A stretch of 64,000 bases of DNA from Gemmatimonadota bacterium (lineage in GTDB: Bacteria; JAAXHH01), in the NCBI GenBank assembly GCA_009841265.1, contig VXMB01000007.1:62001-126000 (forward strand). Direction: 5' to 3'. The notes under the pieces are model-generated. The model was not told the origin of the DNA and did no database searches. It was given only the letters and a program-made list of their open reading frames with translations. Positions 7,677-17,102 of this stretch are shown one piece after another; position 1 is the first letter of the stretch; every line of letters starts with the position of its first letter. A program made the position numbers and the translations under genes.

Positions 7677-9416
7677 ATGCGAATCAAGACCGGCATTTCG
7701 ATGTTAAGGCGTTCGAGATTACTGATCCTCGTCGCGGGTATGGCCTGGTCGGCCTACGGCCTGATAGATACCCTCTTCGCCGAAACCGAACCGCGTCACG
7801 TCAATTCCATCGGCGTGCCGCTCCCCGGGGACGCCCTTCCTCCCGAACAACAGGTCATCCGCGTTTTCTCCGAGTCACGGCCCTATAACGAGTGGTTCCG
7901 GACGGTTTACAAGGGCGCCGCGGGGAAGTACATCATCGCCGAACCCCTGACCCGCACCAACCGTAATTTCGAGTTGCGGGGCGGCGCGGCGGAACGATGG
8001 GAGGTGTCGGACGACGGGCTGGACTGGACCTTCTACCTGCGGCCGGGGCTGCAGTGGAGCGACGGCCGGCCGTTGACGGCGCACGACTACGTCTTCTCCC
8101 TGCGCCGCGGCGCCGATCCGGAAAACGCCTACGACTTCGGGTGGTACTACCAGCCGATCCGGAACTGGCAGGCCGTCGTCGCCCGCACGGTGCCGGTGGA
8201 CTCCCTTGGGGTGTGGGCATCCAACGATCTGACCCTCCACATCGCGACCGAAGAGACCACGCCCCACCTGCCTCTGCTGTTGACCTACTCGTGGGTATCG
8301 CCCGAACACACGGTGCGCAAGTATGGCGACACGTGGTCCACCCGGCCGGAAACCTGCGTGTCTTCCGGTCCTTTCATCATGGTGGAATGGATAAAAGGCG
8401 AGCGGATGGTCTACGAGGCCAATCCCATGTACCGCGGGGTCGACAAGCCCTATCTGGAAAGGTTGATCTACAAGATGTTCAACCTGACCACGCCGCCTCC
8501 GAGGATACCGGCATACGAAGCCGGAGAGATCGATTTCACCGAGGTGGAGAACCAGGCGGAATTGGCTCGCCTCCTTTCCGACGACGCACTGAGCGACCAG
8601 GTCCATACCTGGCCCAATTTCTGGACCCATTACCTGTTTTTCGACGTGACGCAGCCGCCGTTCAACGACCGGAGGGTCCGGCTCGCGCTGAGCCTCGCCA
8701 TCGACCGGGACGCCATATGCCGTTCCGCGCTGAAGGGGTTCGCCATTCCCGGCTACGCCATGCTGCCGCCCGGATTCCCGGCCTACTCCGACGATGCTTA
8801 CGCGGAAAGCCAGGGTTATGACCCGGAACGCGCCCGACAGCTGCTTGCGGATGCGGGGTATCCGGATGGTCGCGGCATTCCCGAACTGGACATGTGGCTG
8901 CGGAACGAGATCGTCATGCACCGTGACGCGGCGGAGGGGATCCAGGCGATGCTGCAGCGGAACCTGAACATAGAGGTCGAAGTACGCAACGTGGAGAACA
9001 AGGTCTTCATGGACGGCCTGAACAACCACACCCTGGCCTTCGGAATGGTACCCTACGAATTTGATTTCGTGGATCCCAGCAATCTCCTGGGACTTTGGCG
9101 GTCGAACGGGCGGCACAACTGGAACAACGCCGCTTTCGACGAACTGATGACCGAGGCCGAGGCCGAGGTCAGGGACCCGCGCCGTCGGATTTCACTGTAC
9201 AAGGAAGCCGAGAGGCTGCTGGTGGAAGACGTGGCCGGCGTGTTCCTCTGGCACCGGCAGCGCGCGCAGGTGTGGAAGCCCTACCTTAAAGGTTCGGCGC
9301 TTGAACCGAACGCGGCAGGTTACCGGACGTGGCGGGGCGACCAGGTGATGAGTTCCTCCATCACCTTTTACCTGGCGGAAGACGAACCGGGACTTGCCCT
9401 GCCTGCTCGGAGATAG
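7677..9416 (+). CDS. extracellular peptide-binding protein (ABC solute-binding family 5)
   Basis: OppA/DppA-type binding protein of 579 aa. An N-terminal basic-hydrophobic segment (RRSRLLILVAGMAWSAYG) looks like a signal peptide or membrane anchor. No lipobox cysteine is seen. Family landmarks are WTFYLRPGLQWSDGRPLTAHDYVFSLRR, RVRLALSLAIDR, YDPERARQLLADAGYPDG and a C-terminal FLWHRQRAQVWKP segment. It ends the permease-popT-permease cluster with only a 27-bp gap. It is a diverged paralogue of the protein at 33788-35542. Confidence 0.88.
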   Translation: MRIKTGISMLRRSRLLILVAGMAWSAYGLIDTLFAETEPRHVNSIGVPLPGDALPPEQQVIRVFSESRPYNEWFRTVYKGAAGKYIIAEPLTRTNRNFELRGGAAERWEVSDDGLDWTFYLRPGLQWSDGRPLTAHDYVFSLRRGADPENAYDFGWYYQPIRNWQAVVARTVPVDSLGVWASNDLTLHIATEETTPHLPLLLTYSWVSPEHTVRKYGDTWSTRPETCVSSGPFIMVEWIKGERMVYEANPMYRGVDKPYLERLIYKMFNLTTPPPRIPAYEAGEIDFTEVENQAELARLLSDDALSDQVHTWPNFWTHYLFFDVTQPPFNDRRVRLALSLAIDRDAICRSALKGFAIPGYAMLPPGFPAYSDDAYAESQGYDPERARQLLADAGYPDGRGIPELDMWLRNEIVMHRDAAEGIQAMLQRNLNIEVEVRNVENKVFMDGLNNHTLAFGMVPYEFDFVDPSNLLGLWRSNGRHNWNNAAFDELMTEAEAEVRDPRRRISLYKEAERLLVEDVAGVFLWHRQRAQVWKPYLKGSALEPNAAGYRTWRGDQVMSSSITFYLAEDEPGLALPARR

Positions 9417-9484
9417 TGAGGCCAGGACCGGAGCGCTGAAGGCGCGGCGAATCGCGGCAAGCCGGAGCGCGGAAGGAGTCCGAC

Positions 9485-10879
9485 ATGATACTCAACCAGT
9501 ACTACCTGGGCTGTCTCGCCCATGCGTCCTATTTCCTCGGGGACGAATCATCCGGCGTCGCGGCCGTCGTGGACCCGCAGCGCGACATCGGCCAGTACAT
9601 CGAAGAGGCCGAAGCCCGGAACATGACCATCGACCATGTCTTCCTGACGCACTTCCACGCGGACTTCGCCGCGGGCCACCTGGAACTGAGAGACCGCACC
9701 GGCGCCATGATCCATCTCGGCGCGCGCGCCGAGGCGGACTACCCCTTCGAGGCGATGAGGGACGGCGGCGGCATGGGGCTGGGCGCGATTCGGCTCGCGT
9801 TTCTCGAGACGCCCGGGCATTCTCCCGAGTCCGTCTGCATCCTGGTCTTCGATCCCAATGAGGCGGCCTCGCCTTACGCCGTGCTGACCGGGGACACCCT
9901 GTTCATCGGCGACGTGGGCCGACCGGACCTGCGGGCCGCGCTCGGCTGGAAGGCCGAGGACCTCGCCAACCTGCTCTACGACTCCCTCCACGGGAAGCTG
10001 ATCCCGGCGACTGTCGACGAGACGCTCGTCTATCCTGCGCACGGCGCCGGTTCGTTGTGCGGCAAGAACCTGAGTACGGACACGGTGTCCACCATGGGCG
10101 ATCAGAAGAAGTACAACTACGCCCTGCAGCCCATGGACCGGGAGACCTTTACCCGCCTCATCACGACGGACCAGCCCGAGGCGCCTTCGTACTTCACCTA
10201 CGACGCCGCGTTCAACGCGCAGGAACACGAAACGCTGGACCATCTGCTGAAGCGCAACCTGAACCCCCTTTCATTGGAGGAGGTGTTGCGCAAGGCGGAG
10301 GACGGCGCCCAGTTGCTCGACACGCGAGACGCCGCGGACTATGAGGGTGCGCACCTGAAGGGGAGCGTCAACATCGGCCTCGGGGGCCAGTACGCCAGCT
10401 GGGCGGGCACCCTGCTGCGGCGGGACCGGCCGATCGTGCTGGTCACGGAGTCGGGCGCCGAGGAGGAATCCGCCCTGCGGCTGGGCCGCATCGGCTTCGA
10501 CCACATCGCGGGATACCTGAAGGGCGGCATGCACGCGCTGGATGAACGGCCCGACCTGCTTGGCCGGACCGACCGCATCACCGCGGCGGCGCTCAGGGAC
10601 CGGCTGGACACGGAACGCCCGCCCCTGGTGCTCGACATCCGATCCGGCCAGGAACGCGCCGGCAAATCCATCCTGGGCAGCCTCCACGTTCCCCTGAACC
10701 ACCTGGAAGAACGGCTGGGCGAGATCCCCACCGGCACTACGGTGGTCGTCCAGTGCGCCGGCGGTTATCGTTCCGCCATGGCGGCCAGCATCCTGAAGCG
10801 GAACGGTATCGCGGACGTGATGGACCTGGTCGGGGGCCTGGCGGCCTGGGAGGCCGTCCAGCATGAGACCGCGGAGTGA
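9485..10879 (+). CDS. MBL-fold hydrolase with two rhodanese domains (persulfide dioxygenase-like)
   Basis: Protein of 464 aa. The N-terminal metallo-beta-lactamase domain has THFHADF (H56, H58, D60), the GDTLFIGDVGRPDL loop and YPAHGAGS. Two rhodanese domains follow, at about 265-360 and 370-460. The second has the active loop CAGGYRS with C423. The first lacks a cysteine in that place (TESGAEE) and is probably structural. This layout is that of ETHE1/CstB-like proteins that oxidize glutathione or coenzyme A persulfide to sulfite or thiosulfate. A strong GGAAGGAG lies 6 bp before the ATG. It has no evident tie to the peptide transporter upstream. Confidence 0.88.
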   Translation: MILNQYYLGCLAHASYFLGDESSGVAAVVDPQRDIGQYIEEAEARNMTIDHVFLTHFHADFAAGHLELRDRTGAMIHLGARAEADYPFEAMRDGGGMGLGAIRLAFLETPGHSPESVCILVFDPNEAASPYAVLTGDTLFIGDVGRPDLRAALGWKAEDLANLLYDSLHGKLIPATVDETLVYPAHGAGSLCGKNLSTDTVSTMGDQKKYNYALQPMDRETFTRLITTDQPEAPSYFTYDAAFNAQEHETLDHLLKRNLNPLSLEEVLRKAEDGAQLLDTRDAADYEGAHLKGSVNIGLGGQYASWAGTLLRRDRPIVLVTESGAEEESALRLGRIGFDHIAGYLKGGMHALDERPDLLGRTDRITAAALRDRLDTERPPLVLDIRSGQERAGKSILGSLHVPLNHLEERLGEIPTGTTVVVQCAGGYRSAMAASILKRNGIADVMDLVGGLAAWEAVQHETAE

Positions 10880-10901
10880 TCCGGGGGATGGGCCCGTGGA
10901 G

Positions 10902-10937
10902 CGCAGACCGGGTCGGCTACGCAGACCGGGCCGGCCT
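10902..10937. repeat. two 18-bp tandem units beside the rnz stop
   Basis: cgcagaccgggtcggcta is followed at once by cgcagaccgggccggcct. The second unit touches the rnz stop codon. It lies between the convergent MBL-rhodanese and rnz genes. Confidence 0.8.
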
Positions 10938-11854
10938 CATTTATACATGGGTACGTTGAATTCCATGAGATCCCGCGCGACGCGGGTGGCGGGGAAGACC
11001 TTGCGCGCCTCGGCGGCCAGCGGCCCGTCCTGCATGTAGCGTGAACTGATATGGGTCAGCACGAGGCTGCCGACCTTCGCGCGCCGGGCGATGCGGGCGG
11101 CCTGCACGACCGTCGAGTGGTGCTTCTGCCGGGCCTGCGCCCGCAGGTCGTCGCTGAACATGCCGTCGTGGATCAGCACGTCCGCCTCGAGGGCGAGCGA
11201 CACCACCTGGTCGCACGGCCGGGTATCCGTGGCGTACACGATCTTCCGGCCCCGCCGGGCGGGGCCCAGGACCTGGTCGGGCTCGATCACCCGTCCATCC
11301 CGCAGCGTCACGGCTTCACCGGCCTGCAGCCGCCCGTAGAGCGGTCCCGGCGGTATGCCCAGCTGCCGCGCTTCCTCGACCTGAAACTGACCGGGCCGCT
11401 CCCTTTCCTGGAAGGCGAACGCCAGCGTAAAGCAGCTGTGGTCCACGGGTACGGCCTCGACGAAGACCGTGTCGTCCTCGGCGACCAGGCCGCCTTTGGT
11501 CTCCGTGACGATCACGGGGAAGGGGCACTGGTGGCCCAGAAAGCGCCGGTTGCCTTCCACGAACTCTGAGATGCCCGGAGGTCCGTGAATGTGCAGAGCC
11601 CGTTCCCGCGGTATCTGCCCCATGGTCATCAGCAGGCCGGGCAATCCCATCACGTGGTCGCCGTGCAGATGGGAGATATAGATCCGTTCGATCTTGCTCA
11701 GGGGCAACTTCGCCCGGACCATCTGCGTCTGCGTGCCTTCCCCGCAGTCGAAGAGGAACACGCGGCCGTCGCACTGGACGGCCACGGACGGCAGGTTTCG
11801 CGTCAGGGTCGGAATGGCGCCTCCGGAGCCCAGGATAACGATGTCTATGGTCAT
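10937..11854 (-). CDS. rnz: ribonuclease Z (tRNA 3' processing endonuclease)
   Basis: RNase Z of 305 aa, which removes 3' trailers from tRNA precursors. Motifs: ILGSGGAIPT at the start, FDCGEGTQTQM, the zinc-binding SHLHGDHVMGLPGLL, VDHSCFTLAF, YATDTRP and LTHISSRY. The length is normal for the short bacterial form. The ATG is placed where the conserved beta strand begins. The frame stays open upstream only through folP. Last gene of the tilS-hpt-ftsH-folP-rnz run, 35 bp after folP. Neither tRNA gene in the window encodes CCA, so trimming and CCA addition would be needed. Confidence 0.93.
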   Translation of the reverse strand: MTIDIVILGSGGAIPTLTRNLPSVAVQCDGRVFLFDCGEGTQTQMVRAKLPLSKIERIYISHLHGDHVMGLPGLLMTMGQIPRERALHIHGPPGISEFVEGNRRFLGHQCPFPVIVTETKGGLVAEDDTVFVEAVPVDHSCFTLAFAFQERERPGQFQVEEARQLGIPPGPLYGRLQAGEAVTLRDGRVIEPDQVLGPARRGRKIVYATDTRPCDQVVSLALEADVLIHDGMFSDDLRAQARQKHHSTVVQAARIARRAKVGSLVLTHISSRYMQDGPLAAEARKVFPATRVARDLMEFNVPMYK

Positions 11855-11889
11855 GATGGAAGATGGATGGCCTTGTTTTCGGTAGGCAC

Positions 11890-12744
11890 CTACGCCTGCC
11901 GCGCCTTGCAGATCGCGTCGGTCATGCGGACCACGCGGCTCATTTCCCTGACGTCGTGGACCCTGACGATGCTGGCGCCGTTGGCGACGCTTAGTGCGAC
12001 CGCGGCCGCCGTGCCCTCCATCCGGTCGTCTTTCTCCGCGTCGAGCACACGGCCGATGAAGGACTTCCGCGACGGGCCGATCAGAATGGGACGATTCAGT
12101 CGCTGGAATGACGCCAGGGACCGGATCAGGAGCAGGTTGTCGCTGAGCCGTTTGCCGAAACCGATGCCGGGATCGATAATGATCCGCGATCTCCGGATGC
12201 CGTGCGCCACGGCATGGGCTATGCGGGCGTCCAGCCACTCGACGATTTCGCCCACGGTATCCTGGTAGCCGGGATTTCGCTGCATGTCCCGTGGTGTTCC
12301 CGCCGTATGCATGATTACCACGGGAACTCCTTCAGCGGCGACCGTCCCGGTCATATCCGGATCGGCGGTCAAGCCGCTGACGTCGTTCACCAACCGGGCC
12401 CCGGCGCCTATGGCCCTGCGGGCGACTTCCGCCTTCCGTGTATCGATGGACACCGGTTGTTCGATCCGGTCTTTCAATCTCTCAATGACGGGAATGACCC
12501 GCCGAAGTTCCTCCTCCGGATCGACCGGTTCCGCGCCCGGCCGGGTGGATTCTCCGCCCACGTCGATGACGTCCGCGCCTTCTTCGGCCAATCGCTGACC
12601 GTGCCGTACGGCAGCCAAAGGATCCCAGTACCGGCCGCCGTCATAGAAGGAATCCGGCGTGACGTTGAGGACGCCCATGACTCGTGTACGTTGCGAACAA
12701 TCCCAGAGGAACCCGTCACCCTCGATGACCCGTTCATCATCCAC
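11890..12744 (-). CDS. folP: dihydropteroate synthase
   Basis: 284-aa enzyme of folate synthesis that joins p-aminobenzoate to dihydropterin pyrophosphate. Signatures: MGVLNVTPDSFYDGG (pterin loop 1), DVGGESTRPGA, SIDTRKAEVA, LVNDVSGL, IIIDPGIGFGK and IGPSRKSFIG. All family loops are present. The gene begins 2 bp beyond the ftsH stop, consistent with one transcript. The ftsH-folP pairing is common in many phyla. Confidence 0.95.
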   Translation of the reverse strand: MDDERVIEGDGFLWDCSQRTRVMGVLNVTPDSFYDGGRYWDPLAAVRHGQRLAEEGADVIDVGGESTRPGAEPVDPEEELRRVIPVIERLKDRIEQPVSIDTRKAEVARRAIGAGARLVNDVSGLTADPDMTGTVAAEGVPVVIMHTAGTPRDMQRNPGYQDTVGEIVEWLDARIAHAVAHGIRRSRIIIDPGIGFGKRLSDNLLLIRSLASFQRLNRPILIGPSRKSFIGRVLDAEKDDRMEGTAAAVALSVANGASIVRVHDVREMSRVVRMTDAICKARQA

Positions 12745-12746
12745 GA

Positions 12747-14792
12747 TCAGACTCCGGGTGCGGCCAGGGGAGGCTCCTTGAAAGGCGTGGGGGCCGGCGC
12801 CTTTTCATCGTCCGTACGGGCCTCCTCCGCCTGCCCCGCTTCATTCTTCGCGTCCTGCACCGATGCGGCTTCAGGCTTTACGGCCGGTTCCAGCGTTTTC
12901 CCCGCCAGCAACTGTTCCATCTGGGCCCTGTCCAGCGTTTCATGTTCGAGAAGGGCCTCGGCCATCCGGTGCAGGGCGTCTTCCCGCTTCGAAATGATGG
13001 TTTCCGCATGCTGCCGGCAGGTATCCAGGATGCTTCTCATGTCCTCGTCGACCTTCACGGCCGTCTTGTTGCTGTAATCCCGCTTCCGGGTGAGTTCCCG
13101 GCCCAGGAAAACTTCACCGTCCTGGTTGCCGAGGGCCAGGGGACCGAGTTCGCCCATCCCCCAGCCGCAGACCATGTGTCGCGCCAGTTCCGTGGCGCGC
13201 TTGATGTCGTCGCCGGCCCCGTTGAACGTGTCGCCGACCCCGATGCGTTCCGCCACCTGTCCGGCCAGCAGGCACGCGATCTGGCCCCGGCACCAGGCTT
13301 CCGAATACAGGTACTGGTCTTCCTCCGGAATGGAGTAGGTGATCCCGAGGGCCTGTCCGCGGGGAATGATGGTGACGCTGTGCGGAGAGTCGATCTCGGG
13401 GATCAGGGCGGCGGTCAGGGCGTGGCCGCTTTCGTGGTAGGCGACGGTCCTGCGCTCTTCTTCCGAGATGACCAGTTGGTGTTCCGAGCCCATGACGATG
13501 CGGTCCCTGGCGCGTTCGAGGTGCGACATGGCGATCCGCTTGTGATCTTCCCGCGCGGCGAGGAGGGCCGCCTCGTTCATGATGTTCTCCAGGTCCGCGC
13601 CCGACATGCCCGGCGTGAGCCTGGCCATGGTCTTCAGGTTCACGCACTCCGCCATCGGCTTGCCCTTTGCCTTGATTTCCAGGATCTGCTCGCGTCCCCG
13701 GACGTCCGGGCGGTCCACGGTGACGTGCCGGTCGAACCGTCCGGGCCGGAGCAGCGCCGGGTCCAGCACGTCGGGGCGGTTCGTGGCGGCGATGAGGACG
13801 ACCCCGCTGTTCGGTTCGAAACCGTCCATTTCCACGAGCAACTGGTTCAGCGTCTGTTCCCGTTCATCGTGCCCGCCGCCCAGGCCCGCACCCCGGTGAC
13901 GGCCCACCGCGTCCAGCTCGTCGATGAAGATGATGCACGGCGCGTTCTCCTTGCCCTGTTTGAACAGGTCCCGCACCCTGGACGCGCCGACTCCCACGAA
14001 CATCTCCATGAAATCCGCGCCGCTCATGGTGAAGAAAGGAACGCCCGCTTCACCGGAAACCGCGCGGGCCAGGAGGGTCTTTCCCGTGCCGGGCGGACCC
14101 AGCAGGAGCACGCCTTTCGGAATGCGCGCGCCGAACCGACTGAACTTTTCCGGATGCTTGAGAAACGCCACGACCTCCTGCAGATCGCGCTTCGCCTCTT
14201 CGACGCCGGCCACTTCGCTGAATTTCACGCCTTCGCGCTCTCCCGTAAGCCTGGCCTGGCTCTTCCCCATGGAGAAGAGCCCCTTCTGGCCGCCCTGCAT
14301 CTGGCGGAAGATGAGGATCCCCAGGCCGATGATGAGGAGCAGCGGCAGCCAGGTGACCAGGTGCGCATACCAGGGGCTCGACTTCGGCCGCGCGGTGATG
14401 GTTACGTCTCTTCGCACCAGTTCATCGATCAGTTCCGTGTCTTCGAAAGGAATCTCGACCTTGAATCGGGTCTCCATGGATTCCCGGCCGCCGGGCACGG
14501 GTGTACTGACCCCGTTTCTGAATTCGCCGACGATGGTCTTTTCGAGTATCGTAACGCTCAGGATGTTCCCGTTGGCCAGGTGGTCCCGGAAAGTGGAGTA
14601 TCCGATTTCCATCCCGTCGGACCGGTTCCGGCTGAAGAACTGTACCAGCACCACCGACAGCAGGGCAAGGAGTACCCACATGACGATGGTGCGCGTACGG
14701 CGCGGTGCTTGCTGCCGGCCGCCTCGGTCCTGGCGCGGTGGGACGGGGCGTCGTCCCCGCGGCCCTTCCTTGTGCTGCCTGGAGTTCGTCAT
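12747..14792 (-). CDS. ftsH: ATP-dependent zinc metalloprotease FtsH
   Basis: Membrane-anchored AAA+ protease of 681 aa that degrades damaged membrane and short-lived regulatory proteins. Membrane helices lie near 35-53 and 145-162, flanking the periplasmic domain. Walker A is GPPGTGKT (232-239), Walker [13 protein letters not shown], the second region of homology [18 protein letters not shown], and the zinc site HESGH (453-457). The C-terminal tail (about 640-681) is acidic and low in complexity. The ATG at 14792 begins a normal basic N-terminus. A GTG at 14882 in frame would add 30 unlikely residues. It lies 92 bp after hpt. Confidence 0.95.
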   Translation of the reverse strand: MTNSRQHKEGPRGRRPVPPRQDRGGRQQAPRRTRTIVMWVLLALLSVVLVQFFSRNRSDGMEIGYSTFRDHLANGNILSVTILEKTIVGEFRNGVSTPVPGGRESMETRFKVEIPFEDTELIDELVRRDVTITARPKSSPWYAHLVTWLPLLLIIGLGILIFRQMQGGQKGLFSMGKSQARLTGEREGVKFSEVAGVEEAKRDLQEVVAFLKHPEKFSRFGARIPKGVLLLGPPGTGKTLLARAVSGEAGVPFFTMSGADFMEMFVGVGASRVRDLFKQGKENAPCIIFIDELDAVGRHRGAGLGGGHDEREQTLNQLLVEMDGFEPNSGVVLIAATNRPDVLDPALLRPGRFDRHVTVDRPDVRGREQILEIKAKGKPMAECVNLKTMARLTPGMSGADLENIMNEAALLAAREDHKRIAMSHLERARDRIVMGSEHQLVISEEERRTVAYHESGHALTAALIPEIDSPHSVTIIPRGQALGITYSIPEEDQYLYSEAWCRGQIACLLAGQVAERIGVGDTFNGAGDDIKRATELARHMVCGWGMGELGPLALGNQDGEVFLGRELTRKRDYSNKTAVKVDEDMRSILDTCRQHAETIISKREDALHRMAEALLEHETLDRAQMEQLLAGKTLEPAVKPEAASVQDAKNEAGQAEEARTDDEKAPAPTPFKEPPLAAPGV

Positions 14793-14884
14793 TTGAACTT
14801 GCTCGTCCCGAGTGCTTGTGTGTTGCGCCAATAAATAAGCGTGAGGATATGCGAGGCCGTATTCACGCCCGCATGCCCCCACGC

Positions 14885-15400
14885 TCAGGCATCCTGTTCA
14901 TCGACCACGGCGATGTACGGCAGGTCCCGATACCGCTCGCCCCAGTCGAGGCCGTACCCTACGACGAAATCGCCCGGTATGTCGAAACCCCGGTAATCGA
15001 TCGTCACGGGCGCACGGTGCGCCCCCGGTTTGACCAGCAGGGCGCATACCTTCAGGGACAACGGTTCCTGCTTCGTCAACACTTCCGTAAGATAGCCCAG
15101 TGTCAGCCCCGTGTCAACGATGTCCTCCACGATCACGGCGTGCCGTCCGCGGATGTTCACATCGAAGATTTCGGCCTTCACGACACCGGCGGAAACCTGC
15201 CCCGTCCCATAGGTTGAAGCGCGTACGAAGTCGATGGTGTGAGGTATCGTGATTTCCCGCATAAGGTCGGCGAGGAAGACCACGCACCCTTTGAGACATC
15301 CGATGAGTACCGGGTGCTTCTCCCGGTAGTCCGTGGAAAGCCGCGCACCGAGGCTTTTTACCTTCTCCGCGATCTGTTCTTCGGTGAGCAGGATTCTCAT
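14885..15400 (-). CDS. hpt: hypoxanthine phosphoribosyltransferase
   Basis: Purine-salvage enzyme of 171 aa that converts hypoxanthine or guanine plus PRPP to IMP or GMP. The PRPP loop is VIVEDIVDTGLTL, with LKGCVVFLADLMR and the base-binding FVVGYGLDW near the end. The ATG overlaps the tilS stop by one base (TGATG). The tilS-hpt-ftsH order is conserved widely in bacteria, which supports the assignment. Confidence 0.94.
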   Translation of the reverse strand: MRILLTEEQIAEKVKSLGARLSTDYREKHPVLIGCLKGCVVFLADLMREITIPHTIDFVRASTYGTGQVSAGVVKAEIFDVNIRGRHAVIVEDIVDTGLTLGYLTEVLTKQEPLSLKVCALLVKPGAHRAPVTIDYRGFDIPGDFVVGYGLDWGERYRDLPYIAVVDEQDA

Positions 15401-16794
15401 CACTTCGGATCTTTCACCATAAGCTCGGCGACCATCACCCGCCGGGTCTTCCCGGTGACCAAGCCCTCGTTGCTCTGCCGGTAGCCCGCCACCCAAAGGA
15501 TCTGCGTACCGTCCGTGACGACCGGCACGCGGTCGCGCAAGAGCCGGGGCACGTCCCACTCGTTGAACAGCTTCTTCAGGGACTTGTGTCCCGCCAGGCC
15601 GAAGGGCGTCATGCGGTCACCCCGTTCGCGAGAACGCACGGTCCACGGCCGGCGCACGGCCGCCGCATCGAAAACGGCCCGATGGGCCGTCGCGTCGGGC
15701 GCGGTTTTCGCGGCCCCCTCCTCGACGTGGATCGACAGGTTCGTGCCCGGCACCTCCACCTTCCCGGGAACTTCCAGATTCAGTCGGAAAGGCGTTAACA
15801 CACCTCGACACAAAACCAGTTCGGACTTGCGGCATTCCATGCGGATCCCGCAGGGCAGTTCATGGATCCGGCCGACCGGCCCCCTGCCGATCCATGCACG
15901 GGCATCCTCCACCTGGTCGAAACGCAGTCGCTCCTCGTTGCCGCCCAGGGTCCGGACCAGGCGCCGGACCAGGACCCGCTGAAGGGCGGGCGCCGCGTTC
16001 CCCCAGGCATCGAGGTCCACCCGAAGGATCTTCCCGTCCTCGTGCCGGGCATGATCGGCGAGGAACGTCGTCGCCTCTGCGTCCAGGTACTCCGCCTCGC
16101 CGCGCGTCACGTCGGCGAGGCGCGCCAGACCCTGCACGATGTGGGGATTGTACTCCCTTTGCAGCAAGGGTACCAGGTGGTGCCGGATCCTGTTACGGAG
16201 AACGTCCTGGTCCTCATTGGTGCGGTCGGTACGGTAGGTCAAGCCGTGCTTCCGCGCATATTCGGCGATCTCGCCGGCAGTGACGTCCAGCAGAGGCCGG
16301 ATGACCCATCCGTCCCTGACCGGCCGGATGGCGGACAGCCCCGAACTGCCGCTGCCACGCAAGAGCCGCATCAATACCGTCTCGGCCTGATCGTCCGCCG
16401 TATGGCCGGTTGCCACGGCATCCGCATCCTGGTCCAGAAGCACCCTTCTCAGGAATCCGTATCGCACCTCGCGCGCGCCCTGCTCGACGGAACAGCCGTT
16501 TTCCCGGCAGTAGGCGGCGACGTCCGCCCGTTCCGCGACGCAGGGCAGGCCCAGTGACGCCGCGTAGTCCTTGACGAAGGCGGCGTCTTCCCGTCCTTCC
16601 CCGCCGCGGAGACCGTGGTCGAGATGCGCCGCCCCCAGTTCCATGTCCATCTTGCCGCGGAGGCCGTGCAGGACGTGCAGGAGGACCACCGAGTCCGCGC
16701 CGCCCGAAACCGCGGCGATCACCCGGTCGCCCGCCTTGACCATCCCGTGGCGCCGGACCGTATACTCGACTTTATGTTCCAAGTCTTTCGGCAT
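15400..16794 (-). CDS. tilS: tRNA(Ile)-lysidine synthase
   Basis: 464-aa ATP-pyrophosphatase that adds lysine to C34 of tRNA-Ile(CAU), switching it from methionine to isoleucine decoding. The P-loop is AVSGGADSVVLLH. The GHTADDQAETVLMRLLRGSG block and RNRIRHHLVPLL follow, then the TilS C-terminal domains ending near FNEWDVPRLLRDRVPVV. The ATG of MPKDLEHKV is preferred since TilS homology starts there. ATGs at 16809 and 16830 are in frame and cannot be excluded. The gene starts 76 bp beyond a CAU-anticodon tRNA gene on the same strand and may share its promoter. Confidence 0.92.
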   Translation of the reverse strand: MPKDLEHKVEYTVRRHGMVKAGDRVIAAVSGGADSVVLLHVLHGLRGKMDMELGAAHLDHGLRGGEGREDAAFVKDYAASLGLPCVAERADVAAYCRENGCSVEQGAREVRYGFLRRVLLDQDADAVATGHTADDQAETVLMRLLRGSGSSGLSAIRPVRDGWVIRPLLDVTAGEIAEYARKHGLTYRTDRTNEDQDVLRNRIRHHLVPLLQREYNPHIVQGLARLADVTRGEAEYLDAEATTFLADHARHEDGKILRVDLDAWGNAAPALQRVLVRRLVRTLGGNEERLRFDQVEDARAWIGRGPVGRIHELPCGIRMECRKSELVLCRGVLTPFRLNLEVPGKVEVPGTNLSIHVEEGAAKTAPDATAHRAVFDAAAVRRPWTVRSRERGDRMTPFGLAGHKSLKKLFNEWDVPRLLRDRVPVVTDGTQILWVAGYRQSNEGLVTGKTRRVMVAELMVKDPK

Positions 16795-16870
16795 GGGAAA
16801 TCCCGGCATGAGGAATAGCGGGGGAGACATAATGAAAATGGCCTTCCGAGTGCAGAAAGGCCATGGAACA

Positions 16871-16944
16871 TAGCGGCGCAGGGATTCGAACCCCGGACAC
16901 TCGGATTATGATTCCGATGCTCTGACCAACTGAGCTACGCCGCC
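16871..16944 (-). tRNA. tRNA with CAU anticodon, probably elongator tRNA-Met
   Basis: The 74-nt cloverleaf folds on the minus strand. The acceptor is GGCGGCG with CGCCGCT (one G-U at the end), the D stem GCTC/GAGC and the anticodon stem TCGGA/TCCGA around loop ATCATAA. The T stem is CGGGG/CCCTG with TTCGAAT. The discriminator is A and no CCA is encoded. It lacks the initiator marks (1-72 mismatch, GGG/CCC anticodon stem). A CAU anticodon also occurs in tRNA-Ile2, the TilS substrate, and tilS is the next gene. The acceptor stem looks more like Met. Confidence 0.9.
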
Positions 16945-16960
16945 TCGAATCGAACATCCC

Positions 16961-16989
16961 AATATAGACCCGGACGGGTAGAGTGTCAA
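16961..16989 (-). promoter_or_regulatory. sigma-70 promoter of the CAU tRNA (and perhaps tilS-rnz)
   Basis: On the minus strand TTGACA, a 17-bp spacer and TATATT lead to a start about 8 bp before the tRNA. It is a near-perfect consensus. With no terminator seen after the tRNA, it may drive the whole tilS-hpt-ftsH-folP-rnz run. Confidence 0.8.
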
Positions 16990-17031
16990 GGCAATTACCG
17001 GTACGTACAGCCGGCTCTATTGTGATTGTTA

Positions 17032-17060
17032 TTGACCTGCGAATAGGGATGCATTACACA
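17032..17060 (+). promoter_or_regulatory. candidate sigma-70 promoter for the APC permease
   Basis: TTGACC, 17 bp, TACACA, ending about 40 bp before the TTG start. The -35 is good and the -10 moderate. Confidence 0.4.
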
Positions 17061-17102
17061 TGTTTGTGCTAGATTTCACAGGCATTTCCGTCGAGGTGAG
17101 GA

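Noticed and set aside
12942..14834. 630-codon open frame on the plus strand opposite ftsH
   Set aside because: It mirrors ftsH in a GC-rich genome, has no recognisable domain, and the FtsH motifs on the other strand are complete.
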